A stretch of DNA of 64,000 bases from Dallia pectoralis (lineage: Eukaryota > Chordata > Actinopteri > Esociformes > Umbridae). Below, in pieces: positions 10,601 to 21,667 of this stretch (positions within the stretch are counted from its first letter, which is position 1; every line of letters begins with the position of its first letter). The DNA lies in contig CM055740.1 in assembly GCA_029465975.1 (NCBI GenBank), positions 6,556,733-6,620,732 on the forward strand. The letters are read 5' to 3'. Below the pieces are notes generated by a model. The model had not been told where the DNA came from. It searched no databases and saw only the letters and a list, made by a program, of their open reading frames with translations. The position numbers and the translations under genes are program-made.

Positions 10601-13600
10601 TGGTCAATAGCTGGCTCAAAGTAATGTCATTTTCCTATGAACAGAAATTAAACACAGTATTAGGGCTGGTTGATGGTAATGTTTGTAACATTACCATTCA
10701 AAAGCCGACCATTTTAGCGAGTTCGTCACTCTAGGGGGCGAATGGTCAGAATAAACCAGTCAGAAAATACTTGCATCGGTGCAACAAGCTGTCCGTCTGA
10801 ACGGATTCAGTATCGCCGGCAATATTCCCACACCACTCTGGAAGCGTACTTAAACCAGAACTGTAAGCATGCCAGGGTTCCTATTAGAACGTTTTACTGT
10901 CGTGAGAACATGCCTTTCCAGTACATTTGCTTTCAGCATTATATATAACGTATAGGAGCCAAGATTCATTTTATTTTGGTAATTTCAGCAGGATTTACTT
11001 TCGAGTTTTGAAAGTGTAATCAAGCGGCATAAATAAATAGATAGAACATGAGAAAAAACTGTTCGAGGGGGATCTTTTTTGTTTACTTTTTCATATGAAT
11101 ATTTCTATGCTCCTAAATGAATAAATTAGTTTCTGAGAACGCCTAACGATGTGGAATGTCTGCTTATTGACAGTGCAGTTGGAGGTTCAATACAGCCAAA
11201 TTCATTGACAACAACAAGGTTTAATACAGCCCAAGTCATTGTCAATAATAATCCCTTCAAGGTAAGACTTTCTGCAACGGCATTAAACAAATTCTGTGTA
11301 CTGGTATTTGCTCTAGAAAAAGTGATTTCCCACAGAAGAATACATTTTGCGCTGACCAGAGAAGTTTAAAATTTGTTCAAAGGCAATAAGTACATCCTGT
11401 AATAGTTTTTGCAATTTTATCCTTCACATTACATTGTGCAAAACATTTCAATTAATAGTATGCGGAGTGTTTTGCCCACGGCACTGGTAACTTGTGCACC
11501 AGCTTCGTCGTTCATCTACTTCAAACATCAGCTTGGACATTGTGTTGTTGTCGCCCTCAATGATTTATGTCATACATAATCAATAGACAATATTATCATC
11601 TCATCGCCCACCCCTAGAAGGTAATAACATCTGGAAACTGCTACAGGTGTGTGTGTGTGGCTGAGCAGTGTTGATGCTGGTCTGTCCCTGGATGGGAGAA
11701 CAAAGGTGCTACATGGCCAGTAGGGGGCACACTTTCCCCTAATCTAAAAATCACAAACATCTCCCATGTTACAAATATGACGGTAACACATTTTAACATG
11801 CTACAGGTGCTACATGTAAGCAATCAGCCATGTCAGGTCACACAACATTAGAGCACCGGCTAAATGACTACATAAGTAATTTACTTACCAGCATGAGGTC
11901 GGAGAGATGCTCCAGGTTGAGTCCGTGCAAAAGCAGTTCGATGTCACACAGTTTGGACACACTGGATTTCAAAGGTCGTCGTTGTGAAAGAGGATGAGCA
12001 TGATTGAAATTACACTGCAGAACTGGACAGTGCAGAGTCATTGATACATCACTTGGTTCATGATCCAAAGCATATTTGTTTTCCATGATCTACCAAGTTA
12101 ACTCCAAGCAATACATTAATAAAATATGATTTAGAAGATAGTGAAAACACTATCAGTTAACCACAGACACAATGTACAAATATAAATTATGTTATTATTT
12201 CAAATGAGATAAAGCATGAGGGGGATTATTTTCATTTCTAAACACCTGTCTTGTGGGCCATGTCACTCAATGACCAGAAGAGGGCAGTAAACACACATTA
12301 TAACTGTCATTCGTTCTGCAATCAAGGTTCTGAGGGAAGGCCGCGGGCCTCATGAAATATGGTTGACACCAAGAGATAAAATGAAAGATTCTGGGTGGGA
12401 AGTTGTTAGGGTGCAAGATAAAGCAAATTCAAATCTAAATATTTTAATAACAATATTGGCCCCCTGAAGAGTGAACCGATCTAACATTTAATTAGCATCT
12501 CCCCAAGTACACTGTAAAATTGTTAATGTAAGGTATTTAAACGTTTTTTTTCAAATAGTTGGTTTCAATGTTAGAGTTACACACTGCAACTGCCAGGGAA
12601 GACCTCTGCTCTAAGATAGCAAAATGTCTGCCACTTACACAACAGTTTGATTAATTAGACCGTCAGCTTATTACGCTAGACAGTTAGCATAACTAGCCCA
12701 CTAGCAACTGCATAAACGCCTTCCCATTGAATGGGTGTACAGGCTACTACAACGTTTGAGACAGGTTAAAATGGTTATCCTAATATGTGTTACATCGTTC
12801 AACAGGACTTTAGACTTTGATATTCTGTCAGCACATTATGTGATTTCTACGATCTCCTTTTAAAACAGTGGTTATCTACGCCATTTACACGCAGGTGTTT
12901 GCAACACAATCGCAACACAGAATTGTAAGTGCAATATTTGGTCCACATGAATGTTAATACAAGACTCTATCCAAGGCGTGCCGCCCTAGTGAGTTGTTAG
13001 GTCTGCTGTGAGCCAGTAGAAACAACTGTTTACAAGGAAACCTAGCACTGTCGTCTTCAACCAGGCCATGGTCTCACCTCTCTTTGGAGGGAGCAGAGGG
13101 ATTGGGATCTCGCTTGAAGAACTTAAAGAGGGTTTCGTCCTTGGAGCTGTTTGAATTCCCGTTAGAGGGGGAATCGCATTGGGAGGTCAGAAACCTGGCA
13201 ATCTATGGTGGATGAAGAATAGATGTCATTTATTTACACTTCTAAATTTTGTACATAATGCAACTATTGTGTTCTGTTATGCTGCCTGTGTTCCCATGGC
13301 GACTGAGTCATGTTGCACAGTGTTCCCATGGCGACTGTGTCATGTTGCACCGTGAACCCATGGCGACTGTGGTCAAATAGTTGGTTGATGTTGACCTTTT
13401 GTCTCAATATTTAATCAAGTTCAGTAAACATAGTTGTGGCAGTGGTATAACTAGTTTGGCACAGTGGTTCTGTAGGTGGTGGTTGCCTGTGGTTAGTGGT
13501 TCGGTAGGTGGTGGTTGCCTGTGGTTAGTGGTTCTGTAGGTGGTGGTTGCCTGTGGTTAGTGGTTCTGTAGGTGGTGGTTGCCTGTGGTTAGTGGTTCTC

Positions 13601-16600
13601 TAGGTGGTGGTTGCCTGTGGTTAGTGGTTCTGTAGGTGGTGGTTGCCTGTGGTTAGTGGTTCTGTAGGTGGTGGTTGCCTGTGGTTAGTGGTTCTGTAGG
13701 TGGTGGTTGCCTGTGGTTAGTGGTTCTCTAGGTGGTGGTTGCCTGTGGTTAGTGGTTATGTAGGTGGTGGTTGCCTGTGGTTAGTGGTTCTGTAGGTGGT
13801 GGTTGCCTGTGGTTAGTGGTTATGTAGGTGGTGGTTGCCTGTGGTTAGTGGTTATGTAGGTGGTGGTTGCCTGTGGTTAGTGGTTATGTAGGTGGTGGTT
13901 GCCTGTGGTTAGTGGTTCTGGAGGTGGTGGTTGCCTGTGGTTAGTGGTTCTGTAGGTGGTGGTTGCCTGTGGTTAGTGGTTCTGGAGGTGGTGGTTGCCT
14001 GTGGTTAGTGGTTCTGTAGGTGGTGGTTGCCTGTGGTTAGTTGTTCTGTAGGTGGTGGTTGCCTGTGGTTAGTGGTTCTGTAGGTGGTGGTTGCCTGTGG
14101 TTAGTTGTTCTGTAGGTGTTCACCTGGGGTTGTTTAAATGTTTTGGCCAAGTCGACAACACTCTTCCCAGCTTTGGTCTTAATTTTCTGGTCTGCTCCCA
14201 GCTGGAGCAGCTTCAGGACAGCTTCATCTTTGCCATACTGCACCGCGAATGCCAGGGCCTGGGGTTAAAGGTCACATCAGGTTATCACTTAATAATAACA
14301 AATACCACCTAAATCTAAATACCTATCTATTAATCATCACCGTGTCACTAATCTTCACCGTGACTCTCAGTCGGAATCAATCAAGAGAATTTTAAAGCGT
14401 TTGTATAGTTGTAGTATAGACGTTTCTATCATATTTTGTAAAGCAATATTTTTCCTTTCTCTAAATCATAAACAATTCTACGCTTTGGGAAAAATTCAAG
14501 ACTCCTGGGTCACAGCGAATGCTACGGTAATTAAGTAAAAAGCTAAATATTCCCACCCGGGAATGCATCCTTACCGTGTACCCGTTTTCATCCTGGGTAT
14601 TCACCTCCGCCCCGTGAGACACCAGCATGTTGATGACATGACTATGTCCGTCCCGGGACGCCAGCATCAAAGAGGTCATATGAAATCTGTGAACAGAAAA
14701 CGCCAGATCGTTCACGGTCCAATTATGCTAAGACAATAGCCGTCTCTTAATCGCTTATTGCCTTCTGCCGATCTGGACACAAAAGGATGAGTGTTTGAGA
14801 CCACCAGGGGGCGCCAGACATCAAGGCCTCAGCTCCAGCCTGACCAGCAAAGTGTGGCAGATGATCTTCTCTACGGCAACACTGTTAGCCATTAATTAGA
14901 AATGGTCCATTTTCAGGACCTGTTTCTGGAAAGCCAAGGCCTCTGACCTGAGCTCACCGATCACCTCGGCGACTGACTACATTCAACACGCCCGGTTCTC
15001 CAGGTGGGATAAATCTCTTAATTGCGCGTATCTTGAAGCTTTCCAGTTGCAGGGCAACCCAACCCTGGGTGAGGTTAACGAGACCTGGCACCCAGCACAC
15101 AACACTATAGGGCCAGAGTCTGAGGGCATCAGTCTGCCATTCTATTGTGCCACCACCACTCACGTGTGTGTTGAGCAACAGACTGGTGTGAATATCCACG
15201 GATTCCACCACACTCTATCAACTCCACTTCATCACCCATGACAGAACAGAGGGTGAGAAACGGCAACAGTCCAAAGGCGTGCCAATGCACCGAGGCCATT
15301 CATCACAATATGGGACATTTCCCAGGGACCTGGAGGGTGTGTGTGCGTGCATGAGACCAGTGTGTGTGTGTCGGTGTGTGTGTGTCAGTGTGTGTGTGCA
15401 TGAGACCAGTGTGTGTGTCTGCGTGCATGAGAACACTGTTTGGGTGTGCGTGCATGAGACCAGTGTGTGTGTGTGTGTCGGTGTGTGTGTGCATGAGACC
15501 AGTGTGTGTGTGTCAGTGTGTGTGTGCATGAGACCAGTGTGTGTGTCCGCGTGCATAAGAATACTGTTTGGGTGTGCGTGCATGAGACCATTGTGTGTGT
15601 GTGTGTGTGTCGGTGTGCCTGAGACCAGTGTGTGTGTATGCGTGCATGAGAACATTGTGTGTGTGTGTGTGTGTGTGGCCTTTTTGTGCCATCCAGACCC
15701 ATGTGAAGTGTGTAGTAATCTCTCATCCTGACACATTCCAGGTACTCACGCTGTACTTCCTTTTTAACCACAGAAGAGATCGGCTGACAAGCATCACTGA
15801 TGGTTTTAGTGCCATGTAGAGCTATTTTTCACAAGGTGTCGGTCTCACTGGCAAACAAGTGACCCGTGAGTGTGTGTGGTGTGTGTGTTCCAGTGTGTTT
15901 TGCGTCACCGGTTCCCTGACCAGAGCATCGATACCACGGACGTTTATGAGTGAACACAACTCACCTGACATCACAGCTCTGAGAATGGCCTTGAGGGAAA
16001 ACTACCAACCTCCCCTATGAATGCCTGTGACAACTATTGGACAGGTTATAACCAAGGCACATCATGTTTATAACCTCTACCATCAGCTCAACGCACCAGC
16101 CCACTGTCCGAACTCTTTGCGTTTTCGGAGGTTTCAGCTGAAACAGATGTTTCGTTCACATCTGACTGACAAGTCATACGGTGAAACCCGAGGACGGATG
16201 AGGACACGCCAGGGTTGTACATCCCATTGGACGTCTGTTTCTGCACCCCCTGTGGACAAACACACATCTTGCTTCTGAACAATCACACCAGTTTAGAAAT
16301 CTATTTGTTTACAAGACCGAGGGAAGTAAATGCAGCTGCTGTGAATTGCGGGTCAAATACTCAGACGTTTACGTTTAATTCTCCCACTCCGGTTGATGCG
16401 CCGTCCCCCCCTCTACCCTCGTCCGGATCCTTTCTCTCCCTCGTTACTGTACTTCAAATATTATGTCTGGAGACGTGGCTGGTGGGTGAATCTGCGGGCT
16501 CTGAGCAGTGTGGGGCACAGGTGGCAGGCCCGGAGACAGGACTGGTTAGCGAGGGGGGGGTGAGCAAAAGCGGTGAAGGTGAACGGGGGTCCGGCGACTT

Positions 16601-19600
16601 CCGGGCTTTATCCTTGGCTTGACATGAGAAATGTCCACAGATCATAACGACGGGTAAGTGGTTCCAGAACCCCCCCCAGGTTGGAGCAGCAGAAGCCAGT
16701 GTGTGGTACCGCGAGCTAAGGTGGTGACGAGGGTGGTTCTTGTTTACCCGGCCAGCCCGCATCCAGAGTGTTTGTCTGTCTGTCAGTCTAAAGGGGGTCT
16801 GGATACGTGTGCGTGCAGATACCATAACAGCACATACCGCCCAAAAGATACACGCAGACACACACACACACACACACCTACACAAACCAACACACCCACA
16901 GAGACACCCACAAACCAACACACAGAGACACACACAGACCAACACATATAGACCAACACACACGCGCGCGCACACACACACAGAAACACACACAAAGACC
17001 AACACACACACAGAGAAACACACCAACAGAGACACACACACACCTACAGACACACATATTACTGTACCCAGTAGTAACAGGACAGTATAGGGTCAATACA
17101 TGGCCAGAGTCTCTCACCTACTTAAAGTGTTCAGGTCTAAACTCAGTCAGTCTCACTCACCTGTTGAATGTGTTCGGGTCGACGTTTCTGGACAACAGCA
17201 GCTCCACACACCTGACCATCTTATCTTCACTGGCAAGAGCTGTGCATGCAGCCATCAGTACAGTGTGCTGGTCTGTGTAAGTGTATGTGGGGGGACAAAA
17301 CACAGCAGCATTAGGACTTAGAAGTCGGTGACTGGGAGAACAGCGACTGGGACGAGAGCGACAGGGACGAGAGCGACTGGGACAAGAGCGACTGGGACGA
17401 GAGCGACAGGGACGAGAGCGACTGGGACAAGAGCGACTGGGACGAGAGCGACTGGGACAAGAGCGACTGGGACGAGAGCGACTGGGACGAGAGCGACTGG
17501 GACGAGAGCGACTGGGACGAGAGCGACAGGGACGAGTGCGACTGGGACGAGTGTGAAGCACACCTCCTAGAAGGGGCTCCAGAGAGCTCCATGGAAAGTT
17601 TGAAAAAAAATCTGAATGCGGGAACGCTTATTTAAAAATATTGAAATAATTACTCAGTTAGGCAAAAGGTGGACTTCATTTACACATGGTGGCTTTTTAA
17701 CAATATGTTCAGGCCCGTCCCTGTTGCACGTCACAAACACAAAACAATCCCCCATTAATGAGAGAATTACCCATTAGCTGCTGTGCATGTCCACGTGATC
17801 AATATCTTATCTTAATCGAGGAACCGTGGCGTTTTTATGGGTTTGACATCAGTGGAAATGTCTTTGTTATCACTGACTCAGAACATGATAAGTACTCAGA
17901 AGTGATTGCAATCTGTGTGTGTGTGTGTGTGCCTGTGTGTGTGTGTGTGTGTGTACGCATGTGTTTGTTTGTATGTTAGTAGGGGAGCTGCAAGGAAAGG
18001 CAGTTGCTGATGTACCGAGGAGTAAAAAGCAACCAGACAGACGGTTTTCGTCTGCGGTGGCCAGGGGAAAATAAATAAAAGTCTTGGTCTCACCCGGTGC
18101 TATGACGACAGCGCCACGCTCTGTGTACCAGCTTTATCAATCACTCCAGCATTCCTCCACCCCCTCCCACTCTGACCGAACAATTAGGAAGTCACTGCCG
18201 TTCTCCTGTTTAATTGTTTCCTTTCGAACCCTCGTGCAGCACAAGTCAACCCTGCTCTATGTGTCCGTACAGTGAACCACTGGGTAGCACGTCCTCTGTC
18301 CATAGCACACAGACAGACAGAAACAGGGACACAAACATGAAGACAGAGAGACGGACTGGCAAGGGGGAACAGACAGACAGGTAGGAGACAAAAACACAGA
18401 CAGACAGAAAACTGAAAGAGACAGAGAAACCGACAAGACATACAGAGATAGTGAGAACAAGACAGACAGATAAACAGCTAGAGAAGCGGACAAACTGAGA
18501 CTGAGATAAGCAGACAGACCTAAAGACAAACAGAAACAGACAAAAAGAGACAGACAGAGACAAAAGTAAAGCGGACAGAGATAGACAGACAGAGACACGT
18601 AAAAACGGACGGAGACAGATGAAAAGATCTGAAAAAACTAAACTGAAAACACACCGACGCATTAGCAGCCTGGTTTTGTCGACGGTCCCTCTTTAACGTC
18701 ACACAAATTAAGTAATGGCAGATGAGGCTAAGTGGTCGAGCGTTCCTTGTTGGTCCTACCATATTTGGCTGGGCCACGTGCGGAAATTGAAAGAAGGTGC
18801 TGGGAGGTAAAGGTTCACGGTGTGTGTGTACATGTGGCCTGAGCGCATTCAGAGCTATGATTCATCTTCCATGGCTGCAGATTGTCCCAGTCGGGGTAGG
18901 ATTAGGTGTGACCACGCACGGCCTTCTGGTATCCAGTCGAGCTCAATCCCTGTCCTCTCTGTTCCCATAACGATGGGACTGCTGGAGTCAGAAGAAGGTC
19001 ATTGGAGCCCAGGCAAGTGGTAGTGTCCGCTTGAGCTCCTAAACATCTACACTGGTGGGTGCACAGACAGTCTACTCTACGAGCAGAGACTTTCCCTGGC
19101 CTCAGACAGACCAGGTGGACTGGGAAAGCCCCTTGATAGCTCACTAATGACTTCAAGGAAATTGTCATGTGGCTTATCGAGAAAATGCACGGAGCGTGTT
19201 GTCCCTACAGTGACGAAACATATACAAATCAGAAACAAAGCCTTACTCTTAGACAACCTTCACTACATCTTTGTGTGTTTCGGGAAAACAACAAAGGTGA
19301 AGCGACTGCTTATACTTGAGACACTGGGCTCACGCTCGGGTCCCGTTGCTTGTCACAGGCTGTCCCAACAGGGTACTGCATGCACACTGTTTTCTCCAAT
19401 AAGGAACTAAGGAACACCTATGTAGAAATTCGGTTTAAAATGCTTATGTGCCAACTTTTCGGGAAGCACGCAGGATAAATACTAGAAGTATAGCCTGTAT
19501 GTTCACTTCTCAACACAAGCAAACACCGGTGTTGTTCCTGATATTTTGGCAGTATGTCCCGTCAGCTTCAAACCGCACAACACGTCTAAACACGACAGCA

Positions 19601-21667
19601 CAAAAATTCCCCATCTGGCTTCTTTACCTAGGAGGTCATCTGAGACAGTCACCCGGACAGCTGATGTAACTGTGGTTATACACAGACTGTCAAAGTTAAG
19701 AAAGTGGCCAGAGTTTAGGCTGGGCTTGGTGTGGGATCTGGTCGGAGGCTTGTTAGTTGGGTTTTTCTAAGATTCCTTACAATTTACTCATTCGTAGGAA
19801 GACGTTTAAGTCCAAATCGGATATATAAATTGGGTTGCAAATCATTAGCTTACTGTGTCACCGATCAAATACACATTTTACCAAAGAATGATGCAGGCAT
19901 GTTAATTGTATCGAACTAGTACAAAAAATCAAAACAATCTGAGATTGAAACGTCATGACAAGACCAAGCTGACAGCTGGTCATATTTTTGTTCTGAATAA
20001 CAGTTACCGAGTTTATATAGTTGACTTAATGATGTGAGTGAACACAAGCAAAACTGTTGCTTTCATGATATCACACTTACCCTTGCTGAAGTTTGCACTG
20101 GCACCTCTGTCCAGCAGCAGCTTGGCAATGTCGTAGTTTGCCATGTGCACTGCACACATGAGAGGTGTCCACTCAAATCCCAGCCTAGTCTCAACGTCCA
20201 GGCCTGACGGAATGATTACATGGTTACAACCAGGCAATTTCCTCATATACAACATACAATCGTGGCCATTTTTGAACCTGCCATTGTCCAACAGCTGTTG
20301 AACCAGCTGGGTATCTCCAACGTCGATTGCTTTCTTTAAGGTGGTGACGTTGTCAGCTGCTGCTGTTACGACCACTGCATCAGTCTTCTTAAATAAAAAT
20401 AAAAAACATGGTTTATTACTAATAACAGCCCAATGCAGGTATAATAAATTGTGGATCTAAACATAAACTAAACTGGACAGACAACTCTACTGTAAACAGC
20501 CAAACAGAACTGTATTCGCCCCACCTGCTGTCTGACTGCTGGACCACGTTAACCAAAACAGAACCGTATTCGCCCCACCTGCTGTTTGACTGCTGGACCA
20601 CGTTAACCAAAACAGAACCGTATTCGCCCCACCTGCTGTCTGACTGCTTGACCACGTTAACCAAAACAGAACCGTATTCGCCCCACCTGCTGTCTGACTG
20701 CTGGACCACGTTAACCAAAACAGAACCGTATTCGCCCCACCTGCTGTCTGACTTCTGGACCACGTTAACCAAAACAGAACCGTATTCGCCCCACCTGCTG
20801 TCTGACTGCTGGACCACGTTAACCAAAACAGAACCGTATTCGCCCCACCTGCTGTCTGACTGCTGGACCACGTTAACCAAAACAGAACCGTATTCGCCCC
20901 ACCTGCTGTCTGACTGCTGGACCACGTTAACCAAAACAGAACCGTATTCGCCCCACCTGCTGTCTGACTGCTGGACCACGTTAACCAAAACAGAACCGTA
21001 TTCGCCCCACCTGCTGTCTGACTGCTGGACCACGTTAACCAAAACAGAACCGTATTCGCCCCACCTGCTGTCTGACTGCTTGACCACGTTAACCAAAACA
21101 GAACCGTATTCGCCCCACCTGCTGTCTGACTGCTGGACCACGTTAACCAAAACAGAACCGTATTCGCCCCACCTGCTGTCTGACTGCTGGACCACGTTAA
21201 CCAAAACAGAACCGTATTCGCCCCACCTGCTGTCTGACTGCTTGACCACGTTAACCATCTCCCTCGCGCTCGTTAGCTATGTTGTGCTACATTTCCTCCT
21301 TTACCTAAACAACTGAAGTATTAAAGATAAAAGTTTACTTTGCTCATTTTAAAAGATAAATATGTGCCTCCTTATTCTACATATGGTTTTAGTCGGGAAA
21401 CATCGAGCTAGATAGCAATAAGTCGTTTTAAAAAAAAAACGGTTGCTATCGTATCGCCGTCATTATTAGCATGATAGCTAACTTTAGCTGACACGAGCAC
21501 ACGATAAGAAATATACACTTATTGGAGGTAAACAAACGGGAAACAGTCATATTTGTCACCTCAATAAATGTGTTCTTTTTAGACATTGAAAAGCCCAGGT
21601 CCCACTCATCATTGCTGCCATCGCTTTCATCTCCTGCAGGAAAACCATATTCCTCCGGGTGGGACAT
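4112..21667 (-). CDS. asz1: asz1 (GASZ), complete gene, 13 coding exons, 478 residues
   Basis: Germ-cell protein with ankyrin repeats, a SAM domain and a leucine-zipper-like region. In vertebrates it sits on mitochondria/nuage and supports piRNA production and transposon silencing. Exons, in transcript order: 21560-21667, 20282-20387, 20081-20203, 17161-17272, 14575-14686, 14124-14258, 13078-13202, 11889-11961, 10578-10634, 10251-10363, 7455-7560, 7069-7182, 4112-4264. All phases match. Ankyrin repeats span about residues 40-230 ([43 protein letters not shown]). The SAM domain is about 274-345 ([16 protein letters not shown]). A coiled-coil-prone stretch is 391-428, and a tail anchor with [18 protein letters not shown] is 451-468. 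Human ASZ1 has 475 residues and the same architecture. Exon 2 to exon 3 uses an apparent GC donor. The start could instead be an in-frame ATG nine codons earlier (21694). Confidence 0.93.
4341..4421. repeat. (CA)n microsatellite
   Basis: About 80 bp of almost pure CA with one CACG interruption, in asz1 intron 12. It produces long shadow reading frames of alternating Thr/His or Cys/Val. Confidence 0.97.
4471..4580. repeat. dispersed repeat of salmonid/esocid type
   Basis: Contains GTGTCCCAAAATGCACC, TAGTGCACTACTTTGACCC and AGAGCCCA. These words are hallmarks of a very common interspersed repeat in salmonid genomes (from general knowledge, not searched). Confidence 0.5.
6832..6990. repeat. tandem repeat, about 43-bp unit, four copies
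   Basis: Units contain GTGAGACGTAGAGGAAACTG and AGCCTGACCTGTGAGAAAA, in asz1 intron 12 just downstream of exon 12. Confidence 0.85.
7069..7182 (-). CDS. asz1: asz1 exon 12 (coiled-coil-prone)
   Basis: 38 codons, phase 0 at both ends: [20 protein letters not shown] then [18 protein letters not shown]. The heptad-like leucines fit the leucine-zipper region of the family. Acceptor CTACACAG, donor GTATGT. Confidence 0.9.
7455..7560 (-). CDS. asz1: asz1 exon 11
   Basis: 106 bases coding for [20 protein letters not shown] then [15 protein letters not shown]. The acceptor is unusual: on the transcript strand a long TG repeat ends in GTGTAG right at the exon, with no normal pyrimidine tract. Confidence 0.88.
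7562..7650. repeat. CA microsatellite abutting an asz1 acceptor
   Basis: CA/CG-CA repeat beginning directly at the asz1 exon 11 acceptor. On the transcript strand it reads as a TG repeat. Confidence 0.95.
8096..8160. repeat. CA/CACG microsatellite
   Basis: ACACGCAC and GCACGCACGC runs in asz1 intron 10. Confidence 0.9.
8395..8492. repeat. short tandem repeat of GTCT and GTGTGGAT words
   Basis: Repeated GTGTGGATGTCTGTCTGT modules in asz1 intron 10, open in several frames by chance. Confidence 0.9.
8639..9530. repeat. 41-bp minisatellite, about 21 copies, with higher-order structure
   Basis: Unit begins GAACTAGACCACATTAGTTT and ends CTACAACAT. Diagnostic variants (GAGCTAC, CTGGACC, CTAGAACTC) recur exactly 369 bp apart, so nine-unit blocks were duplicated. 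In asz1 intron 10. Confidence 0.95.
9531..10250 (-). other. asz1: rest of asz1 intron 10
   Basis: Non-coding apart from a short GA microsatellite at 9778-9798. An open frame of 171 codons on the plus strand (9590-10105) resembles nothing I know and overlaps the GA run. I treat it as chance. Confidence 0.5.
10251..10363 (-). CDS. asz1: asz1 exon 10 (end of SAM domain)
   Basis: 113 bases coding for [20 protein letters not shown] then [17 protein letters not shown]. Aligns with human GITSKDQQKILDALKEL. Acceptor CCCCAG, donor GTATGG. Confidence 0.9.
10578..10634 (-). CDS. asz1: asz1 exon 9 (SAM domain)
   Basis: 19 codons, phase 0 at both ends: [19 protein letters not shown], matching human DITLRHLLTM. 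Acceptor CATAG, donor GTAAGA. Confidence 0.9.
10635..11888 (-). other. asz1: asz1 intron 8
   Basis: 1.25 kb, nothing recognised except a small palindrome GGTAATGTTTGTAACATTACC-like near 10675-10695. Confidence 0.5.
11889..11961 (-). CDS. asz1: asz1 exon 8 (SAM domain)
   Basis: 73 bases from an AATCCAG acceptor to a GTAAGT donor. Codes for [24 protein letters not shown], matching the human SAM segment. Confidence 0.9.
11962..13077 (-). other. asz1: asz1 intron 7
   Basis: 1.1 kb, AT-rich, no exon or clear repeat seen. Confidence 0.5.
13078..13202 (-). CDS. asz1: asz1 exon 7 (linker)
   Basis: 125 bases from a CCATAG acceptor to a GTGAGA donor. A Ser/Asn-rich linker ([19 protein letters not shown]) between the ankyrin and SAM domains. 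Weakly conserved, but phase fits both neighbours. Confidence 0.8.
13465..14122. repeat. 32-bp minisatellite, about 20 copies, touching the asz1 exon 6 donor
   Basis: Unit GGTTCTGTAGGTGGTGGTTG followed by CCTGTGGTTAGT, with CTGTAG/CTCTAG/ATGTAG/CTGGAG variants. The last partial copy runs into the exon 6 donor, so almost all of asz1 intron 6 is array. On the transcript strand each unit contains CCACAG and CTACAG words. Confidence 0.95.
14124..14258 (-). CDS. asz1: asz1 exon 6 (ankyrin repeat)
   Basis: 45 codons, phase 0 at both ends, coding for [20 protein letters not shown] then [19 protein letters not shown]. Its GTGAAC donor directly abuts a 32-bp minisatellite. Confidence 0.93.
14575..14686 (-). 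CDS. asz1: asz1 exon 5 (ankyrin repeat)
   Basis: 112 bases from a TCACAG acceptor to a GTAAGG donor. Codes for [20 protein letters not shown] then [18 protein letters not shown], the best-conserved ankyrin segment. Confidence 0.95.
15343..15690. repeat. GT-rich minisatellite with GCATGAGACCAGTGTG modules
   Basis: Irregular repeats of GTGTGTGTGT with GTGCATGAGACCA modules in asz1 intron 4. Open in several frames on both strands by composition. Confidence 0.92.
16855..17053. repeat. CA-rich degenerate microsatellite
   Basis: ACACACAC runs broken by ACCAACACA and GACACACA words, in asz1 intron 4. Confidence 0.92.
17161..17272 (-). CDS. asz1: asz1 exon 4 (ankyrin repeat)
   Basis: 112 bases from a TTACACAG acceptor to a GTGAGT donor. 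Codes for [20 protein letters not shown] then [17 protein letters not shown], matching human ASZ1 closely. Confidence 0.93.
17332..17560. repeat. 15-bp minisatellite, about 15 copies
   Basis: Unit GAGCGACTGGGACGA with ACAGG variants, in asz1 intron 3. As 15 is a multiple of 3, several frames stay open on both strands (Arg-Ala-Thr-Gly-Thr, Val-Ala-Leu-Val-Pro and Ser-Arg repeats). I do not call these proteins. Confidence 0.95.
18300..18645. repeat. degenerate GACA/AGAC repeat
   Basis: Purine-rich ACAGACAGAAACAG and GACAGAGA words over about 340 bp in asz1 intron 3. It explains the Leu/Ser/Val/Cys-rich shadow frames on the minus strand. Confidence 0.85.
18646..20080 (-). other. asz1: rest of asz1 intron 3
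   Basis: 1.4 kb with no exon or clear repeat recognised. Confidence 0.5.
20081..20203 (-). CDS. asz1: asz1 exon 3 (ankyrin repeat)
   Basis: 123 bases from a TCCGTCAG acceptor to a GTAAGT donor. Codes for [20 protein letters not shown] and on to [13 protein letters not shown], an ankyrin repeat. Confidence 0.87.
20282..20387 (-). CDS. asz1: asz1 exon 2
   Basis: Begins at a tandem AAGAAG acceptor, so the first Lys may be optional. It codes for [20 protein letters not shown] through QQLLDN plus one base. The end is inferred from alignment: a GC donor at 20281-20280 gives [19 protein letters not shown], the same length as human. Confidence 0.75.
20505..21258. repeat. 54-bp minisatellite, about 14 copies
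   Basis: Unit GCTGTCTGACTGCTGGACCA, CGTTAACCAAAACAGAACCG, TATTCGCCCCACCT, with few variants. It fills most of asz1 intron 1. The unit is 18 codons, so a 279-codon frame (minus) and a 222-codon frame (plus) stay open by periodicity alone. Confidence 0.96.
21560..21667 (-). CDS. asz1: asz1 exon 1
   Basis: 36 codons from [20 protein letters not shown] to an ATTGAG|GTGACA donor. The acidic Ser/Asp/Trp-rich start matches the family N-terminus. An in-frame ATG at 21694 is the alternative start. Confidence 0.8.

Larger units (their letters stand above)
14687..17160 (-). other. asz1: asz1 intron 4
   Basis: 2.5 kb. Holds a GT-rich array (15343-15690) and a CA-rich array (16855-17053); no coding exon recognised. 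The long overlapping open frames here are microsatellite translations. Confidence 0.55.

Noticed and set aside
16454..17117. Several Cys/Val-rich minus frames of 79-199 codons
   Set aside because: They read through CA/GT repeats. The only real coding part nearby is asz1 exon 4 at 17161-17272.
17157..17592. Repeat protein of Arg-Ser or Val-Ala-Leu-Val-Pro type
   Set aside because: 15-bp array in asz1 intron 3; open in several frames on both strands, so not selected for coding.
20419..21316. Open frames of 279 codons (minus) and 222 codons (plus)
   Set aside because: Both are translations of the 54-bp minisatellite in asz1 intron 1.
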